From the NCBI GenBank assembly GCA_948146395.1, contig OX411556.1, forward strand, positions 4,749,083 through 4,813,082: a stretch of 64,000 bases of DNA, read 5' to 3'. Within the stretch, counting starts at the first letter, position 1; every line of letters starts with the position of its first letter. Below, in pieces: positions 52,492 through 63,017 of this stretch. The translations under genes and the position numbers were made by a program. The notes under the pieces are model-generated. The model had not been told where the DNA came from and did not search any database. It saw only the letters and a program-made list of their open reading frames with translations. This stretch comes from Fragum whitleyi (Eukaryota; Mollusca; Bivalvia; Cardiida; Cardiidae).

Positions 52492-55400
52492 TCACTTGGG
52501 TACAGCAGCATAAACCATTGAATGATCAGACCAGACACATTCTATAACATCTGTGAAAGTCAAGGGTATATTACTGTAAATATGATCAATTAATGATCCA
52601 GAATAATGGGTCGGTTTTTTTACAAGCTGTTTGCAATTGAAGAAATCCTGCATAAAACTCTCAACAACTGTGCTTCTATCTAATAAATTTATGTTGAAAT
52701 CACCTTGTATAAGAAGGTATTTTCCTTTAAAGGTCTTTAAGTTCTCAGTTAGGAATATCTTTAGGTCAGCCACACAAGATTTAGGTGAGTTATACACTGT
52801 TGCAATGACTATTTCTTTGTCTTGAACCACAAGCTCTACAACAATCATTTCAATATTCTTTCTCACAACAGAAAAGCTGTGTGAAATATGTATGGTGTCC
52901 CGAACATAAACAATAATTCCTCTGTGAGGGCGAACATTTCCTATTTGTTTCCCATCAGCTCTAACAATTTGATATCCAGTTCTTTGCACTAAATCAATAG
53001 ATTCATCCGCAGTTAACCATGTTTCTAATAAGCAAAGACAATCAGCAGTTTCAACATTTGGATCTGAAAATAATTCATCCTTGTGGCTTCTGAAAGATTG
53101 TACATTGTTGAAAAGACAGGAAAAATAAGTTTCACTGATCATGTAAACAGGAGTGTAACACAATTCTAATTTGCATGATTCTCTCAAACGGACCATTTCT
53201 TCTTTAACTTTGCTTGACACAGAAATTTTTCTCTCATTCAAGTTCACAATGTAAAGTCCTTCTAGGGATCTTGATCTACTTATAGCAACATAATGGGCAT
53301 GTGGAAATACACGTTTCCCATCCATATCTATTACAACCTGACTCAGGGTGTCTCCTTGAGATTTATGTACAGTTTTTGCAGTTGACTGTCTTAGAGGGAT
53401 CTGTATTCTAACAAAAGTCTTTCTCAAATAGACAAAATTTCTCTTACAATCAAAAATAGGTGTCCACAACAGATTGATAGCACTATGATACAAATGTTTG
53501 TACTTTGAGCGCCATAGTGTTCCAATTTTATCATCTTTAAAGGAAACCCAAATAATACTTGGTCTCGTAGTATTTTTTTGTCTGTATTCAATCTTTTCTA
53601 CTATGCAAGACGACCCATTTACTAAACCATCATCTACATCAAGATTAAGACAAAGATCATAAATCATTCCAACACATATTCCTACAATTTGACTGAGACC
53701 AGCAGTGTTTGTTGAATCATTTGGTAATCGTGATACAAGTTGTTGTTTTACAGTCACAGTGTCATCTCCTAGTACATGATCAAGGGAAGGAATGTTGACT
53801 TTTTCATTATCATTATTTAGAAAGCTTCTCACATTAAAATTATTTACTTTGTCATTTGTATTGAATAAATGTGTTGTGTTTTGTGGGTATTCAGTACTAG
53901 TAACATCAGTCAACCTCTTTTTCAAAATTTCAATATCATCTTCTGTGTGATTTCCTTCTCGTAACCTGTTGAGAATCTCTGCAAATTGCTTGTCATTTTT
54001 TTGCCTCATGATCTCATCAAGTTCATGCATCTTGACAAAATCCTGCCATAAATTAGTGGCTAAAGGTCCAAAGCTTGATTTCAAATTTTCAAATATCCAA
54101 CCATCCATTACTGGTTTCAACTGGAATAGATCACCAATGAATATCATATGTAAACCACCAAATTCAGCTTCACTGCCCTTTATTTGTTTTAATCTCTCAT
54201 TTATTAGTTTTAGCATATTATTTCCAACCATGGACACTTCATCTATCATCACAACCGATAAGTCCTTATATTTTGTTCGAAGTGTGTTTAATGTGTCACT
54301 ACTCAGTGGTGTACAATCATAACCCTGGCTTGCTGGAATGCGGAAAGCTGAATGTAAAGTTACCCCATTTATATGAAAAGCAGCTTTACCTGTGGGTGCA
54401 CAGAGCAGAACTCTACAATTCTCAGGGTTATCACCAGGATCAGATGTCAAGTAACGTTGCAAAGCTTCAAATAGTGCACTAACAAGAACAGATTTTCCTA
54501 CCCCTGCACCACCAGTTAGAAAAACTTTCAATTTTTGTTCAGTACACTTAATGGTTTGAAAAACATGAATAAAAAATTCTCTCTGTTTTGTATTGAGTGA
54601 GTTTATCAATTGCCTGTATTCGACATCTGACATTGTTTTCCTTCGGACACTTATATCTACAGAAGCAACACTTAAACCAAACTCTCCAGCAATATCACAT
54701 TGTCTCTGATTTTCAGGTCTATCAGGATCAAAGAATATGAAACTTTCACTATCTTTAGCACCTATATCTGCATCATCCTGTTCAGACTGCTCTGTACCTG
54801 GGGCAACACTATCAAAATCTTCCTCACTCTGTGCTCGTTCTATTGCATCATCTAGTTCGTCAGCATTTTGTTCATACTGAAAAGCCTTGTGCTCTATAGA
54901 ATTCTGAATAGATCTGTATCTTGATAGGTAAGAATTGTGGCCTTGTTTCAAATCAATACTTTCATCTCGCCATGGACTAAATAGGAGCAACCTTTCTCTA
55001 CAAAACTGTTCAATGTCAGTCTTCTTTGTGAATCTCACATATCTTATGACTTTTCTATGTTTCCTTTCATTTATAACAATTCCATTTTTGAGAACAATTC
55101 TACCTCCAGGTATGGAATATTTTTTATCCTCATTTGAATCACTGCTATTTGTGACTATGTCCAGTACCTCATCATCATTACAATATGTATCCATGTTTTC
55201 ATTGTCTTCCCCTTCAGCTTTGTCCACTGATGATTCAGAATAACCTTGTCCTGAATTTTCTGAAGTTGCAATGCTATCATTGTATTTAATATCAAGCTGA
55301 GAAACATAATCTGCTAAGCACCAATTCTCAAGTGCTCTTGGTCTTTTTGAATATCTTTTAACAATATTATCTGCTTCAATATCAGTTGAGTTTGAAGGCA

Positions 55401-58400
55401 TTTTTTTTAGAGATTCCTTAGACTTAAGTAGGAATGTTCTATCTTCTGGCAAAGAGGTATTAATGAAAACAACATCCCTAGAGGCCTTTGTCAATGACTG
55501 TTGCAAAAGTAAGTAGCAAGCTTCCTGGGCACTAACCTCAACACTATTCAAGAATTTGTTTCCAATATGTCTAACCTGTTGTCTTAGATCCATATTTCCT
55601 CTTCTAGCTTCTTTACATGCTTCATTCATAAGAATGCTCATTCCTCTCTGTGCTTTACTAATATAGGACACTATATATACAGCACAAGCATAGGGATCTA
55701 ATACAAATTGTAAGTCATGGTTTGCGCCCCAAGCATTTAGGATAGGTTTCATGTATGCATTAATTCTAACCTCACTTAATCTTCTTTTCAGAAAGACCTT
55801 TGGAGCATTCAAAGAGCTTTGAATTGCTTTTATATAATCACCCTCTTTAACTTTGATCTGAGCTAAGAATTCATCTTGTGTAATATTTGTGTCTTTCATT
55901 TCATCCAATTTCTTTTGAATTTCATCAAATAATTTTTTGTAATGCTGCTTGTCTTTACTGTCATTCAAGGGTTCTAATATAGTTGTGTTTTTCATTGGAG
56001 GAATTGGAAAGCCAAATCTACAGATTGATTTCTGTTTCTTTCTACAAGACTTAGAATGCTTATGGACTTGCAGTTCTACAAGTTGTTGATCAGGATTTTT
56101 CTCACAAGATACATACTTATCTATAAATAAGGTTATGTCCTCTAACGAACTTTTGTGATATCTAGGAGCATTTTCAATCCAGAGTAACATGTGGATATGA
56201 GGTGAACCTCTCTGCTGAAATTCAACTCGATAAAAATAATCTATTACTTTCCCTAATGGATCATGGGGACTTTGAAGGACAGTATTGATGAATTCCTGAA
56301 CTCTATTGTCAAAGTACCTTACACAAGTAACTGGATCCTTCTGCACAAGTTTTGTTTTATCAATCCAAGTCAACCCATCTATATCTTTCTCAGACAGTGA
56401 TTTTCCATCGTTTATTTCAGAAAGCATATTCAGTAGATCATGCCATCTAGTATCTGCTGATGAAAGGGATGTAAACCAAGTTGGAAGTCCTAGTTGCCTA
56501 ATCATTGCAAAAACGTCTTTTTTACGTGCTTCAAAATATGGAGGTGAATTTCTTAAACTTCTGAATATATAAAATCCCTCATCCAGTCTCACGACACTTT
56601 GAAGATAATTTGAATCAAGCATTTGTGAGGCAGTAAATGTTTTCCCTTCTTTTTTGCATCTTCTTAAAGCAAGATGAACTTTGTCTGAAATTTGTTTCAG
56701 TTGAACTTTCTTTAATTTGAAGAAGATATTAGGAATATTGGACGCTACTCTGCGATCAATGTGTCGAAGTTCTAACTTGCATGTATCACTAAAATGAATT
56801 GGAACATATTTGTCATTATTTGGAATTCGTCTCTGTCCACAAAATATAGTTGGAAATGATAAGTATTCAGCATCAGGATCTTGATAAAGACTGAGTGGTG
56901 TCTGACCTTCACCTGGAGCAAAAGTATAAACATTGTCTTTCGTAGGATCTGCAACATCCAGCAAAGTATCACTATTACCGATAACCTTTTCAGTCTCATC
57001 GACCTCACTGAATTGATCAGAATCATAATTCACATCATCACCACAATCTAATTCTTCATTATTTTCACCTTCAAAGGCAGTACCAAAAAATTCCTTCACT
57101 GTATCACTACAATCTGAAGTTATTGATTGTATCCATTCATCATCTATTTTAATACCAGATTCTTTATACAGTACACTATGCTTCACCAGCCAATGAAGAG
57201 CACTTAAAACATGCAGAGGTCTGATATTTTCTGTGAAATCACATTTATTGTATGAAAGTTTTTTCTTTAGTTTCACAGGTATTGTATGGTGACTATCTAA
57301 TGTTCTAGGTAAGCTATGTATGACAGGCTGAATATCCACAGGAACATTTACAACATTTCCTTTTACAGACAACTGACCTCCTCTTGGTAATTCTCTTATC
57401 TGCATAAATGGAATTCTCAAAGACACTAACCTCTCCTCTAGCTGATGTAAATTGAGTTCAATTGGTCGTACAGGGAATTCATTCTTGTTATAAACAGACA
57501 TTGGTGGAACTTTGTTAAGTTTAATTTTTTCATAGCAAGTCTTACACAGCCATTCGCAGCCATCAACAGAGATGTAGCCAGTAGAAAACTTTTCAACTAC
57601 ATCAGAAGTGCATTTAGATTTTATTTTTTCAAATGATACAACAGAATGTTTAAACCATGTTTGGTTACAGCATGAACAAACATAAACCGGACCCTTTGAA
57701 ATATTTTTCTGGAATTTTTCAACACAATCTCCTAAATCAATACCATGTTGTTTTGAACTTTTGTTGCACTTTTCTTTCATCCTATAATCTAAATTAGATC
57801 TCAAACATTGACGTTTAGTCTTATTTCTTTCATTTTCTTTATTTGAATAAGATCTTGATGCACGTTTATTTTGTTTTTTAAGCCTTTCTGCGTCTTTGTA
57901 TAACTTACTAGAGCGGCACTTGTGCATTGATTTCATTGTTAATATTCTGTCCTTCTTGTTCCTTTCTTCATTTTTTCTAACTTTTTGCTTGGAGATCTTT
58001 GTCATTAGCCTTTCTATGTCTTGCCTTTCAGGATTTTGTCTTGCTTTTTTCATAGAAATGATAGTCATATTCCGTTCCTTAGCTTGTCTTTCTGAATTTT
58101 TTCTTGCTTTTTTCTTTGATATATTAGTCATGATCCTTTCTTTGACTTGTCTTTCAGGATTTTGTCTAGCTTTCTTCATCGAAATGATAGTCATATTCCG
58201 TTCCTTAACTTGTCTTTCTGGATTTTGTCTTGCTTTCTTCTTTGAAATATTGGTCATGTACCGTTCTATGATTTTTCTTTCTGGATCTTTTCGTACTTTC
58301 TTCATTGAAATATTGGTCATACAACGTTCTGTAACTTGTCTTTCTGGATCTTGTCGTGCTTTTTTCATTGAAATATTTGTCATACTTCGTTCCTTTTCTT

Positions 58401-59754
58401 GTCTCTTTGGATCTTGTCTAATTTTTCTCATAGATTCTTTTGTCATTAAACATTCTTTCAGCTTTTTTTTACTATCTACACGCTGTTCTCTTTTATAATT
58501 TCTCATATATTCTCTTCTTTTTAGTCTTTTACATTCATGTACGGTTTCATAATCTAACTTATCAACTTCTTGTTTGCGCTTTTGTCTTACTGATTGGTCC
58601 TTAAAATAACTCTCAATCAAAGATATAGATTGATTTTCAGGTGAACAAACCATAGATTCGATATCGTTCTCTCTTGAATCAGATTCAGGCAATTTTCTTA
58701 TAACAAATTTGATCGGCAGCATGTCAAATTGTTCACTTAGATTGATGTTCATACTTTGATACAGTGCATACATGAACATAACTAAATCATCCAATGAAAT
58801 AAAGGAAGCTAATAATGATTTTCCGTCATCAGTTGACAATCCATCAGTACCATGTGAATGAGAATCAAAAATGCAGTATTTACCATCCTTTCTGAAAATT
58901 GCAGAACAAACTGAGCCAATGATAAATAAAAGATAAGAAGTTGTTTTGAAAGTCTCTTTAAGAGAATAGTGAAGTGATGGTAAATGGGTGTTGGTAGCAC
59001 TCTGAATAAATACACCAGATACAATATTTCCTTTCACAATAGAAATAGTTCTATCAAAAACAGTTACTGAATCTGGAATCTCCTCTAAATTCAAAAGCAA
59101 ACTTTGAAACTCATTTCTTGCTTTTAGACTACTCACTATTCTTCTATGTAATCTATCTCCTTCTATAAGAACATTGTCAAGACATTGAGATGATTGAATT
59201 TGTCTCAGGTCTGTGTATACCAACGAGCATAAGGCATTGGCTGCACATTGAAAGCTTCGTGAGGATGAATCAAACATTTGATTACCTTGATGAAATGTTC
59301 CAAAAATCATTGTGTTTAAGTCTTTATCTTCAACAGTAACATGGGTAACAGGAACAGTATCATTACTAGCACTAGGTCTAGAATCAGCAAAAGAGTCGGT
59401 AGGTTTATCATCTCCAGTATCACAAAAAGTTTCATGAACAGTATCAAGAACAGTTTCAAAACAAATTCCAGACACAGATGGTTTTTGTGGGTGGGCAAGT
59501 CCCCCATCTGATATTCCAAAGACGCCCTCTAAAGACACAGATGGTTTTTGTGGGTGGGCAAGTCCCCCATCTGATATTCCAAAGACGCCCTCTATAGACA
59601 CAGATGGCCTTACATCTGTTTCATCCAAAACAGATGCAGGTAAAGGGTGGGATGGGCCCCCATCTGATAGTTCAAAGACACCCAGATCAGCTGTGCATCT
59701 CTCCAGAACATCTCTTCTTGCTTTACTTCTTCTCCAGCTCTTCTTGCGAGGCAT
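52492..59754 (-). CDS. Helentron Rep/helicase/endonuclease polyprotein, intact 2420 aa
   Basis: A single open frame encodes a rolling-circle transposase. Start is taken at MPRKKSWRRSK (59754); the frame is open upstream to 59817, but a splice-acceptor-like TTTCTATTTTCAG lies between. Domains by residue: 21-aa repeats (about 30-95); cysteine-protease-like domain with C170 (FQCAANALCSL) and D297-x-H299 (FDSHSH); nine 21-aa basic repeats (437-625); CxxC zinc finger (691-745); Helitron N-terminal region and HUH nuclease with H1186/H1188 (GSPHIHMLLW) and Y1360/Y1364 (VYIVSYISK); PIF1 helicase (1714-2170) with Walker A GGAGVGKS (K1754) and IDEVSM (D1838); APE-type endonuclease (2212-2420) with GDFN (2351) and SDHS (2409-2412). 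HUH nicks and joins DNA and the helicase unwinds it. The C-terminal nuclease is what separates Helentrons from canonical Helitrons. No stop in 7.3 kb implies recent activity. Confidence 0.92.
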   Translation of the reverse strand: MPRKKSWRRSKARRDVLERCTADLGVFELSDGGPSHPLPASVLDETDVRPSVSIEGVFGISDGGLAHPQKPSVSLEGVFGISDGGLAHPQKPSVSGICFETVLDTVHETFCDTGDDKPTDSFADSRPSASNDTVPVTHVTVEDKDLNTMIFGTFHQGNQMFDSSSRSFQCAANALCSLVYTDLRQIQSSQCLDNVLIEGDRLHRRIVSSLKARNEFQSLLLNLEEIPDSVTVFDRTISIVKGNIVSGVFIQSATNTHLPSLHYSLKETFKTTSYLLFIIGSVCSAIFRKDGKYCIFDSHSHGTDGLSTDDGKSLLASFISLDDLVMFMYALYQSMNINLSEQFDMLPIKFVIRKLPESDSRENDIESMVCSPENQSISLIESYFKDQSVRQKRKQEVDKLDYETVHECKRLKRREYMRNYKREQRVDSKKKLKECLMTKESMRKIRQDPKRQEKERSMTNISMKKARQDPERQVTERCMTNISMKKVRKDPERKIIERYMTNISKKKARQNPERQVKERNMTIISMKKARQNPERQVKERIMTNISKKKARKNSERQAKERNMTIISMKKARQNPERQDIERLMTKISKQKVRKNEERNKKDRILTMKSMHKCRSSKLYKDAERLKKQNKRASRSYSNKENERNKTKRQCLRSNLDYRMKEKCNKSSKQHGIDLGDCVEKFQKNISKGPVYVCSCCNQTWFKHSVVSFEKIKSKCTSDVVEKFSTGYISVDGCEWLCKTCYEKIKLNKVPPMSVYNKNEFPVRPIELNLHQLEERLVSLRIPFMQIRELPRGGQLSVKGNVVNVPVDIQPVIHSLPRTLDSHHTIPVKLKKKLSYNKCDFTENIRPLHVLSALHWLVKHSVLYKESGIKIDDEWIQSITSDCSDTVKEFFGTAFEGENNEELDCGDDVNYDSDQFSEVDETEKVIGNSDTLLDVADPTKDNVYTFAPGEGQTPLSLYQDPDAEYLSFPTIFCGQRRIPNNDKYVPIHFSDTCKLELRHIDRRVASNIPNIFFKLKKVQLKQISDKVHLALRRCKKEGKTFTASQMLDSNYLQSVVRLDEGFYIFRSLRNSPPYFEARKKDVFAMIRQLGLPTWFTSLSSADTRWHDLLNMLSEINDGKSLSEKDIDGLTWIDKTKLVQKDPVTCVRYFDNRVQEFINTVLQSPHDPLGKVIDYFYRVEFQQRGSPHIHMLLWIENAPRYHKSSLEDITLFIDKYVSCEKNPDQQLVELQVHKHSKSCRKKQKSICRFGFPIPPMKNTTILEPLNDSKDKQHYKKLFDEIQKKLDEMKDTNITQDEFLAQIKVKEGDYIKAIQSSLNAPKVFLKRRLSEVRINAYMKPILNAWGANHDLQFVLDPYACAVYIVSYISKAQRGMSILMNEACKEARRGNMDLRQQVRHIGNKFLNSVEVSAQEACYLLLQQSLTKASRDVVFINTSLPEDRTFLLKSKESLKKMPSNSTDIEADNIVKRYSKRPRALENWCLADYVSQLDIKYNDSIATSENSGQGYSESSVDKAEGEDNENMDTYCNDDEVLDIVTNSSDSNEDKKYSIPGGRIVLKNGIVINERKHRKVIRYVRFTKKTDIEQFCRERLLLFSPWRDESIDLKQGHNSYLSRYRSIQNSIEHKAFQYEQNADELDDAIERAQSEEDFDSVAPGTEQSEQDDADIGAKDSESFIFFDPDRPENQRQCDIAGEFGLSVASVDISVRRKTMSDVEYRQLINSLNTKQREFFIHVFQTIKCTEQKLKVFLTGGAGVGKSVLVSALFEALQRYLTSDPGDNPENCRVLLCAPTGKAAFHINGVTLHSAFRIPASQGYDCTPLSSDTLNTLRTKYKDLSVVMIDEVSMVGNNMLKLINERLKQIKGSEAEFGGLHMIFIGDLFQLKPVMDGWIFENLKSSFGPLATNLWQDFVKMHELDEIMRQKNDKQFAEILNRLREGNHTEDDIEILKKRLTDVTSTEYPQNTTHLFNTNDKVNNFNVRSFLNNDNEKVNIPSLDHVLGDDTVTVKQQLVSRLPNDSTNTAGLSQIVGICVGMIYDLCLNLDVDDGLVNGSSCIVEKIEYRQKNTTRPSIIWVSFKDDKIGTLWRSKYKHLYHSAINLLWTPIFDCKRNFVYLRKTFVRIQIPLRQSTAKTVHKSQGDTLSQVVIDMDGKRVFPHAHYVAISRSRSLEGLYIVNLNERKISVSSKVKEEMVRLRESCKLELCYTPVYMISETYFSCLFNNVQSFRSHKDELFSDPNVETADCLCLLETWLTADESIDLVQRTGYQIVRADGKQIGNVRPHRGIIVYVRDTIHISHSFSVVRKNIEMIVVELVVQDKEIVIATVYNSPKSCVADLKIFLTENLKTFKGKYLLIQGDFNINLLDRSTVVESFMQDFFNCKQLVKKPTHYSGSLIDHIYSNIPLTFTDVIECVWSDHSMVYAAVPK
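57880..58446 (-). repeat. Nine 63-bp tandem repeats within the Helentron gene
   Basis: Each unit encodes 21 residues of the form MTNISMKKARQ(D/N)PERQ then xKERx. Units diverge in DNA but keep Lys/Arg spacing, which suggests selection for a basic, helical, probably nucleic-acid-binding rod. The antisense 200-codon frame (57896-58498) is a shadow of this periodicity. Confidence 0.9.
59471..59596 (-). repeat. Two 63-bp direct repeats near the Helentron N-terminus
   Basis: The unit encodes VSLEGVFGISDGGLAHPQKP plus Ser, nearly identical twice. A third, older version (LGVFELSDGGPSHP) precedes it. The near identity points to recent duplication. Confidence 0.9.
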
Positions 59755-59817
59755 ATTCAAACTGAAAATAGAAATTGAAAATAAGAGCTGAATCATATCA
59801 GGACAATACCAATCCAT

Positions 59818-59998
59818 CTGGTGAAATGCTTTTTTACTTTAAATGCTTCATGATGGAAACTAGGAGGGTTGTTTAGACATAACTAGGAGAAGATGTTTTC
59901 ATAATGTGTTGGTATAGATTGTTGTATAGAAAACAAGGAAGTGATATATCTTCCCTTTTTCATAACAAAACACTATAATTTCTTATTCAAGTTTTAGA
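59818..59998 (-). other. Presumed Helentron 5' leader
   Basis: Minus-strand upstream sequence of the Helentron gene. It probably contains the 3' part of a leader intron ending at 59762. No element end is recognised. Confidence 0.4.
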
Positions 59999-60218
59999 TT
60001 GATTGATTGATTGAATGGTGGAAACATGGCTTTCAACATTATTTCAGTTATATCGCACTGGCTGGAGCAACTAACAATGGATTCCTGGTATTTCTCTCAC
60101 CAGTACACCCATTACATCCTTTCCTAGCGTCCAGCTACCATCTCACATAGTTCTAGGATTATCAACCCATTGGTGAGAGACAAATTGTCAGAAAGAATGA
60201 GTGCCGCCGTCAGGGTTG
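59999..60218 (-). mobile_element. SINE copy, head mostly lost, ~10-bp TSD
   Basis: Same family as 6242-6526, with tail CAATCAATCAATCAATC and body ending in a partial B-box region (CTTCAACCCTGACGGCGGC). It is flanked by AAGTTTTAGA (59989-59998) and AAGTTGTAGA (60219-60228), one mismatch. Confidence 0.8.
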
Positions 60219-60228
60219 AAGTTGTAGA

Positions 60229-61091
60229 GACAAAAGCAATAAATACCCATAATGAAGGGATTTGGCAAGTAGCAATGAAATTGTCAACACAAAATTAAAG
60301 ACACCTACTTTTTTTGCAGATGTGGTTATTACCTTTTTGAACAATAAAAAATAAACAAAAATATTTCTCATGGTAGAAAACATTATGAAAAGATGCACTT
60401 TTTAAAGACTAATCCTCAAAAAAATGTCAATTGATTTCAACAGTTTACAATGCTTCATAAAATAATAGCATTTTATATTGTCATCAAAAACTAAAAAAAA
60501 AGTACCAAATGTGTGTGCGGAGGCTTGGCTACAGTTAAAGACTAATATTAAAATTTTCACATCAACCTGTCTGCTTACATCAATGCTGCCAAGGTGGTGA
60601 CAATAGTTTGACTTTTTTTTTCATTAAAAGCTACACTAAAAATCAACTTACAAATTATGTTACAGATGACTGATCACTGATGTTAATTCCTCGACAACTC
60701 TAGGCTCCAGTCTACCTCAGTATCCAACCTATCCTTTTCAAATTGTCTTAATCCTAATGTTGCACACTGATCCCCAAAGTCAAGAGTTTAATTTAACTAC
60801 CGTAATCAAAAACCACACCAATAACACTTGAATAATACACTATAATATTAAAGTCCACACAAACAAGCACAATTTAAGTCAATAAATGTCAGAGTCACAT
60901 ATGCTTATTGGCATAACAGTTCAAGTCACACAGAAATTCACAAATTCAAAATTTCAATAGTAAGATATAGTGTTCCAATTATTACTAAATTTCTTCTTTA
61001 TAATCTAAAAAAGAAAAGAACAATTTATATTGAAATGTGAAAACAAAAACAAAAAATGTCTAAGCTTAGGTAAAAAGAAGACTAGAATAAA
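60229..61091. other. AT-rich, no gene
   Basis: No coding or repeat structure is supported. The Helentron 5' end may lie here but could not be placed. Confidence 0.5.
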
Positions 61092-61850
61092 AACAAGAGA
61101 AGTGTTTCGGAAACACCAATGCCCTCCAATCATTTTGAAACAGTGCCCTTGAGAATATGCCCTTGACTGATGACCTTGACTTTGGTATCAACTGAAATGT
61201 CTTGCCATAAGCAATTCATTTGTGAAATATGTAAGCTGTAACACTTACCATTGCAAAGAAATGTTTAAGTCTTAATTTTACACTTATTTGACCTTGAAAA
61301 TGACTTACCACCTTGAATTTGGTACCTATAGTAAGTTCTTGTCACAAGCAAGGCACATGTGAAATATGATGCATATATCACTTACCAATCAAAAGTAAAG
61401 GGCAATATTAAAGTTTTTATATTGAAATTAAGTGACTTTGAGAATATGATCTTGACTTTTACTGATAGCCTTGACTTTAGTATCAAATATAAGGTGTTAT
61501 AATAAGCATCAAATGTGAAATATCAAAGCTGTATCACTCACCATTCCAAAGTAATGGCCCATGTAAAAGATTAAATTTTACTCTTATTTTACCTTGAAAA
61601 TGACCTTGACCTTGGCTGATGACTTTCAAGTTGGTACATACAGAATGGCTGGATGACTTTGAAGTTGGTACCTACAGAAAGGCCTTGTCACAATCAATGC
61701 ACATGTGAAATATCACTTATCAAATTATCACTTACCCATCAAAACTTATGGCCTATGTTAAAGTTTTTAGGGGACAAACAGACTATCAGACAAACACACA
61801 CAGCAAAAACAATATGCCCCTGAACAATTGATGGGGGGGGGGGGGGGGCA
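61092..61850 (-). repeat. Element with hairpin end and CTTGACC-type ~180-bp core
   Basis: The end AACAAG then GTGTTTC-G-GAAACAC (61102-61116) has the same plan as 48289 and 63018. Core units share ACCTTGA(C)CTTTGGTA, CACAAGCAA..GCACATGTGAAATAT and TATCACTTACCAATCAAAA; the core type is that of 19610-20400. The far end has CAAACACACACAGCAAAAAC and ATATGCCCCTGAAC, then a poly-G run at about 61832. Confidence 0.65.
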
Positions 61851-63017
61851 AAAAAATCCCCTTTCTGAAAATTGAATGTTATAATCTTTAAAAATTGTTA
61901 AGCCTTACTTCAACATAATATTTACTTCTAATGTAAATTTTTAATTTTAATTCTTTTATTTACTTGTTACTATGCAATTTTGATTTTTCTTTGTATGAAG
62001 ATAGTTATGAAATATAATTTATATTGAAAAGAAAAGTAAAAATATCTCCAAATTTTTAAATGAAATGAAATGAAAATTTAGATTTCAAAAGAAATCTTTG
62101 TTCCGTCATCAACAAGGCGGTATCTCTCAGTCTGAAGCCCTTCTATTACACTATTGATAGATTATGAGTTTGTTCTAGTTATTTAGTTTATATCTTTCTC
62201 CCTTATTCACAGAAATAAAACGAGAAAGGTATATAGTTCATATAAACCTCCAACCATTTGCTTTTCTCTCTCACCTGGTACAATCTATCAAAATTTATAG
62301 ATAACCATATATACTTGTAAACAAAATTCTTTGTAGAAGTATAAATGCGAATCTGTAAATAGATTTAAGGACACTTTATACAAGGGGCTACTCGGGTACG
62401 TGAGTATAATCCAACTTATGGACTGCTTGAATATGTCCAAAATGACAGTTGATTCCTTTCCAATTTTCCAATTCATAATGATCTGCATTTAGTATTTTTA
62501 TGTCTGAAAATAGAAAGAAGAGCACCGCAATTCCATGACACCACAGAGGCTGGATGGTGATAAATGATGAGTTGGAAAGTTCTTACAAAAATACATACTG
62601 TAAACGGGGTAATTCTGGCATTGGTTTCACTTTGGCTATATTGGCGGTCAAGACAAGATGCGCCAAAATTAATCCACTGCCAATATTTGTCATAAAGAAT
62701 GAAAAAAGAGTCATTCCTCATGAGAGCAAGGCAGATTCACTTAATGTATTAGACAATGTTTAAGACCTTGGTTGATACACCTGGCTTAAATGTGTGAAAC
62801 ATGTGAAAAACTGGTACATGGAAATAATTTTATAATGCCAGGTGTGAAAACAATCCATGGTCCGGTTTGTAGAAAACCGAAATTACCCTAACAAACTGTA
62901 TTTTATTTGTTTCGAAAAATATATATTGCGTTTTAATTTTGCCGTTCATGTAAGAAGTGCAAAAAAAAAAAGGCCAATAAATCAAAGGACAAAAAGCGCA
63001 AAATGTGGATAAAAATA
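61851..63017. other. AT-rich, no gene
   Basis: Short frames around 62473-62763 overlap on both strands and lack family resemblance. A CACCTGGC/GCCAGGTG inverted pair lies between about 62778 and 62848. Confidence 0.5.

Noticed and set aside
57896..58498. 200-codon plus-strand frame with hydrophobic repeats
   Set aside because: It is antisense to the basic 21-aa repeats of the Helentron; its periodicity and hydrophobicity follow from the complementary codons.
59755..59817. 21-residue N-terminal extension of the Helentron protein
   Set aside because: The extension crosses a splice-acceptor-like TTTCTATTTTCAG, while MPRKKSWRRSK at 59754 looks like a natural basic start.
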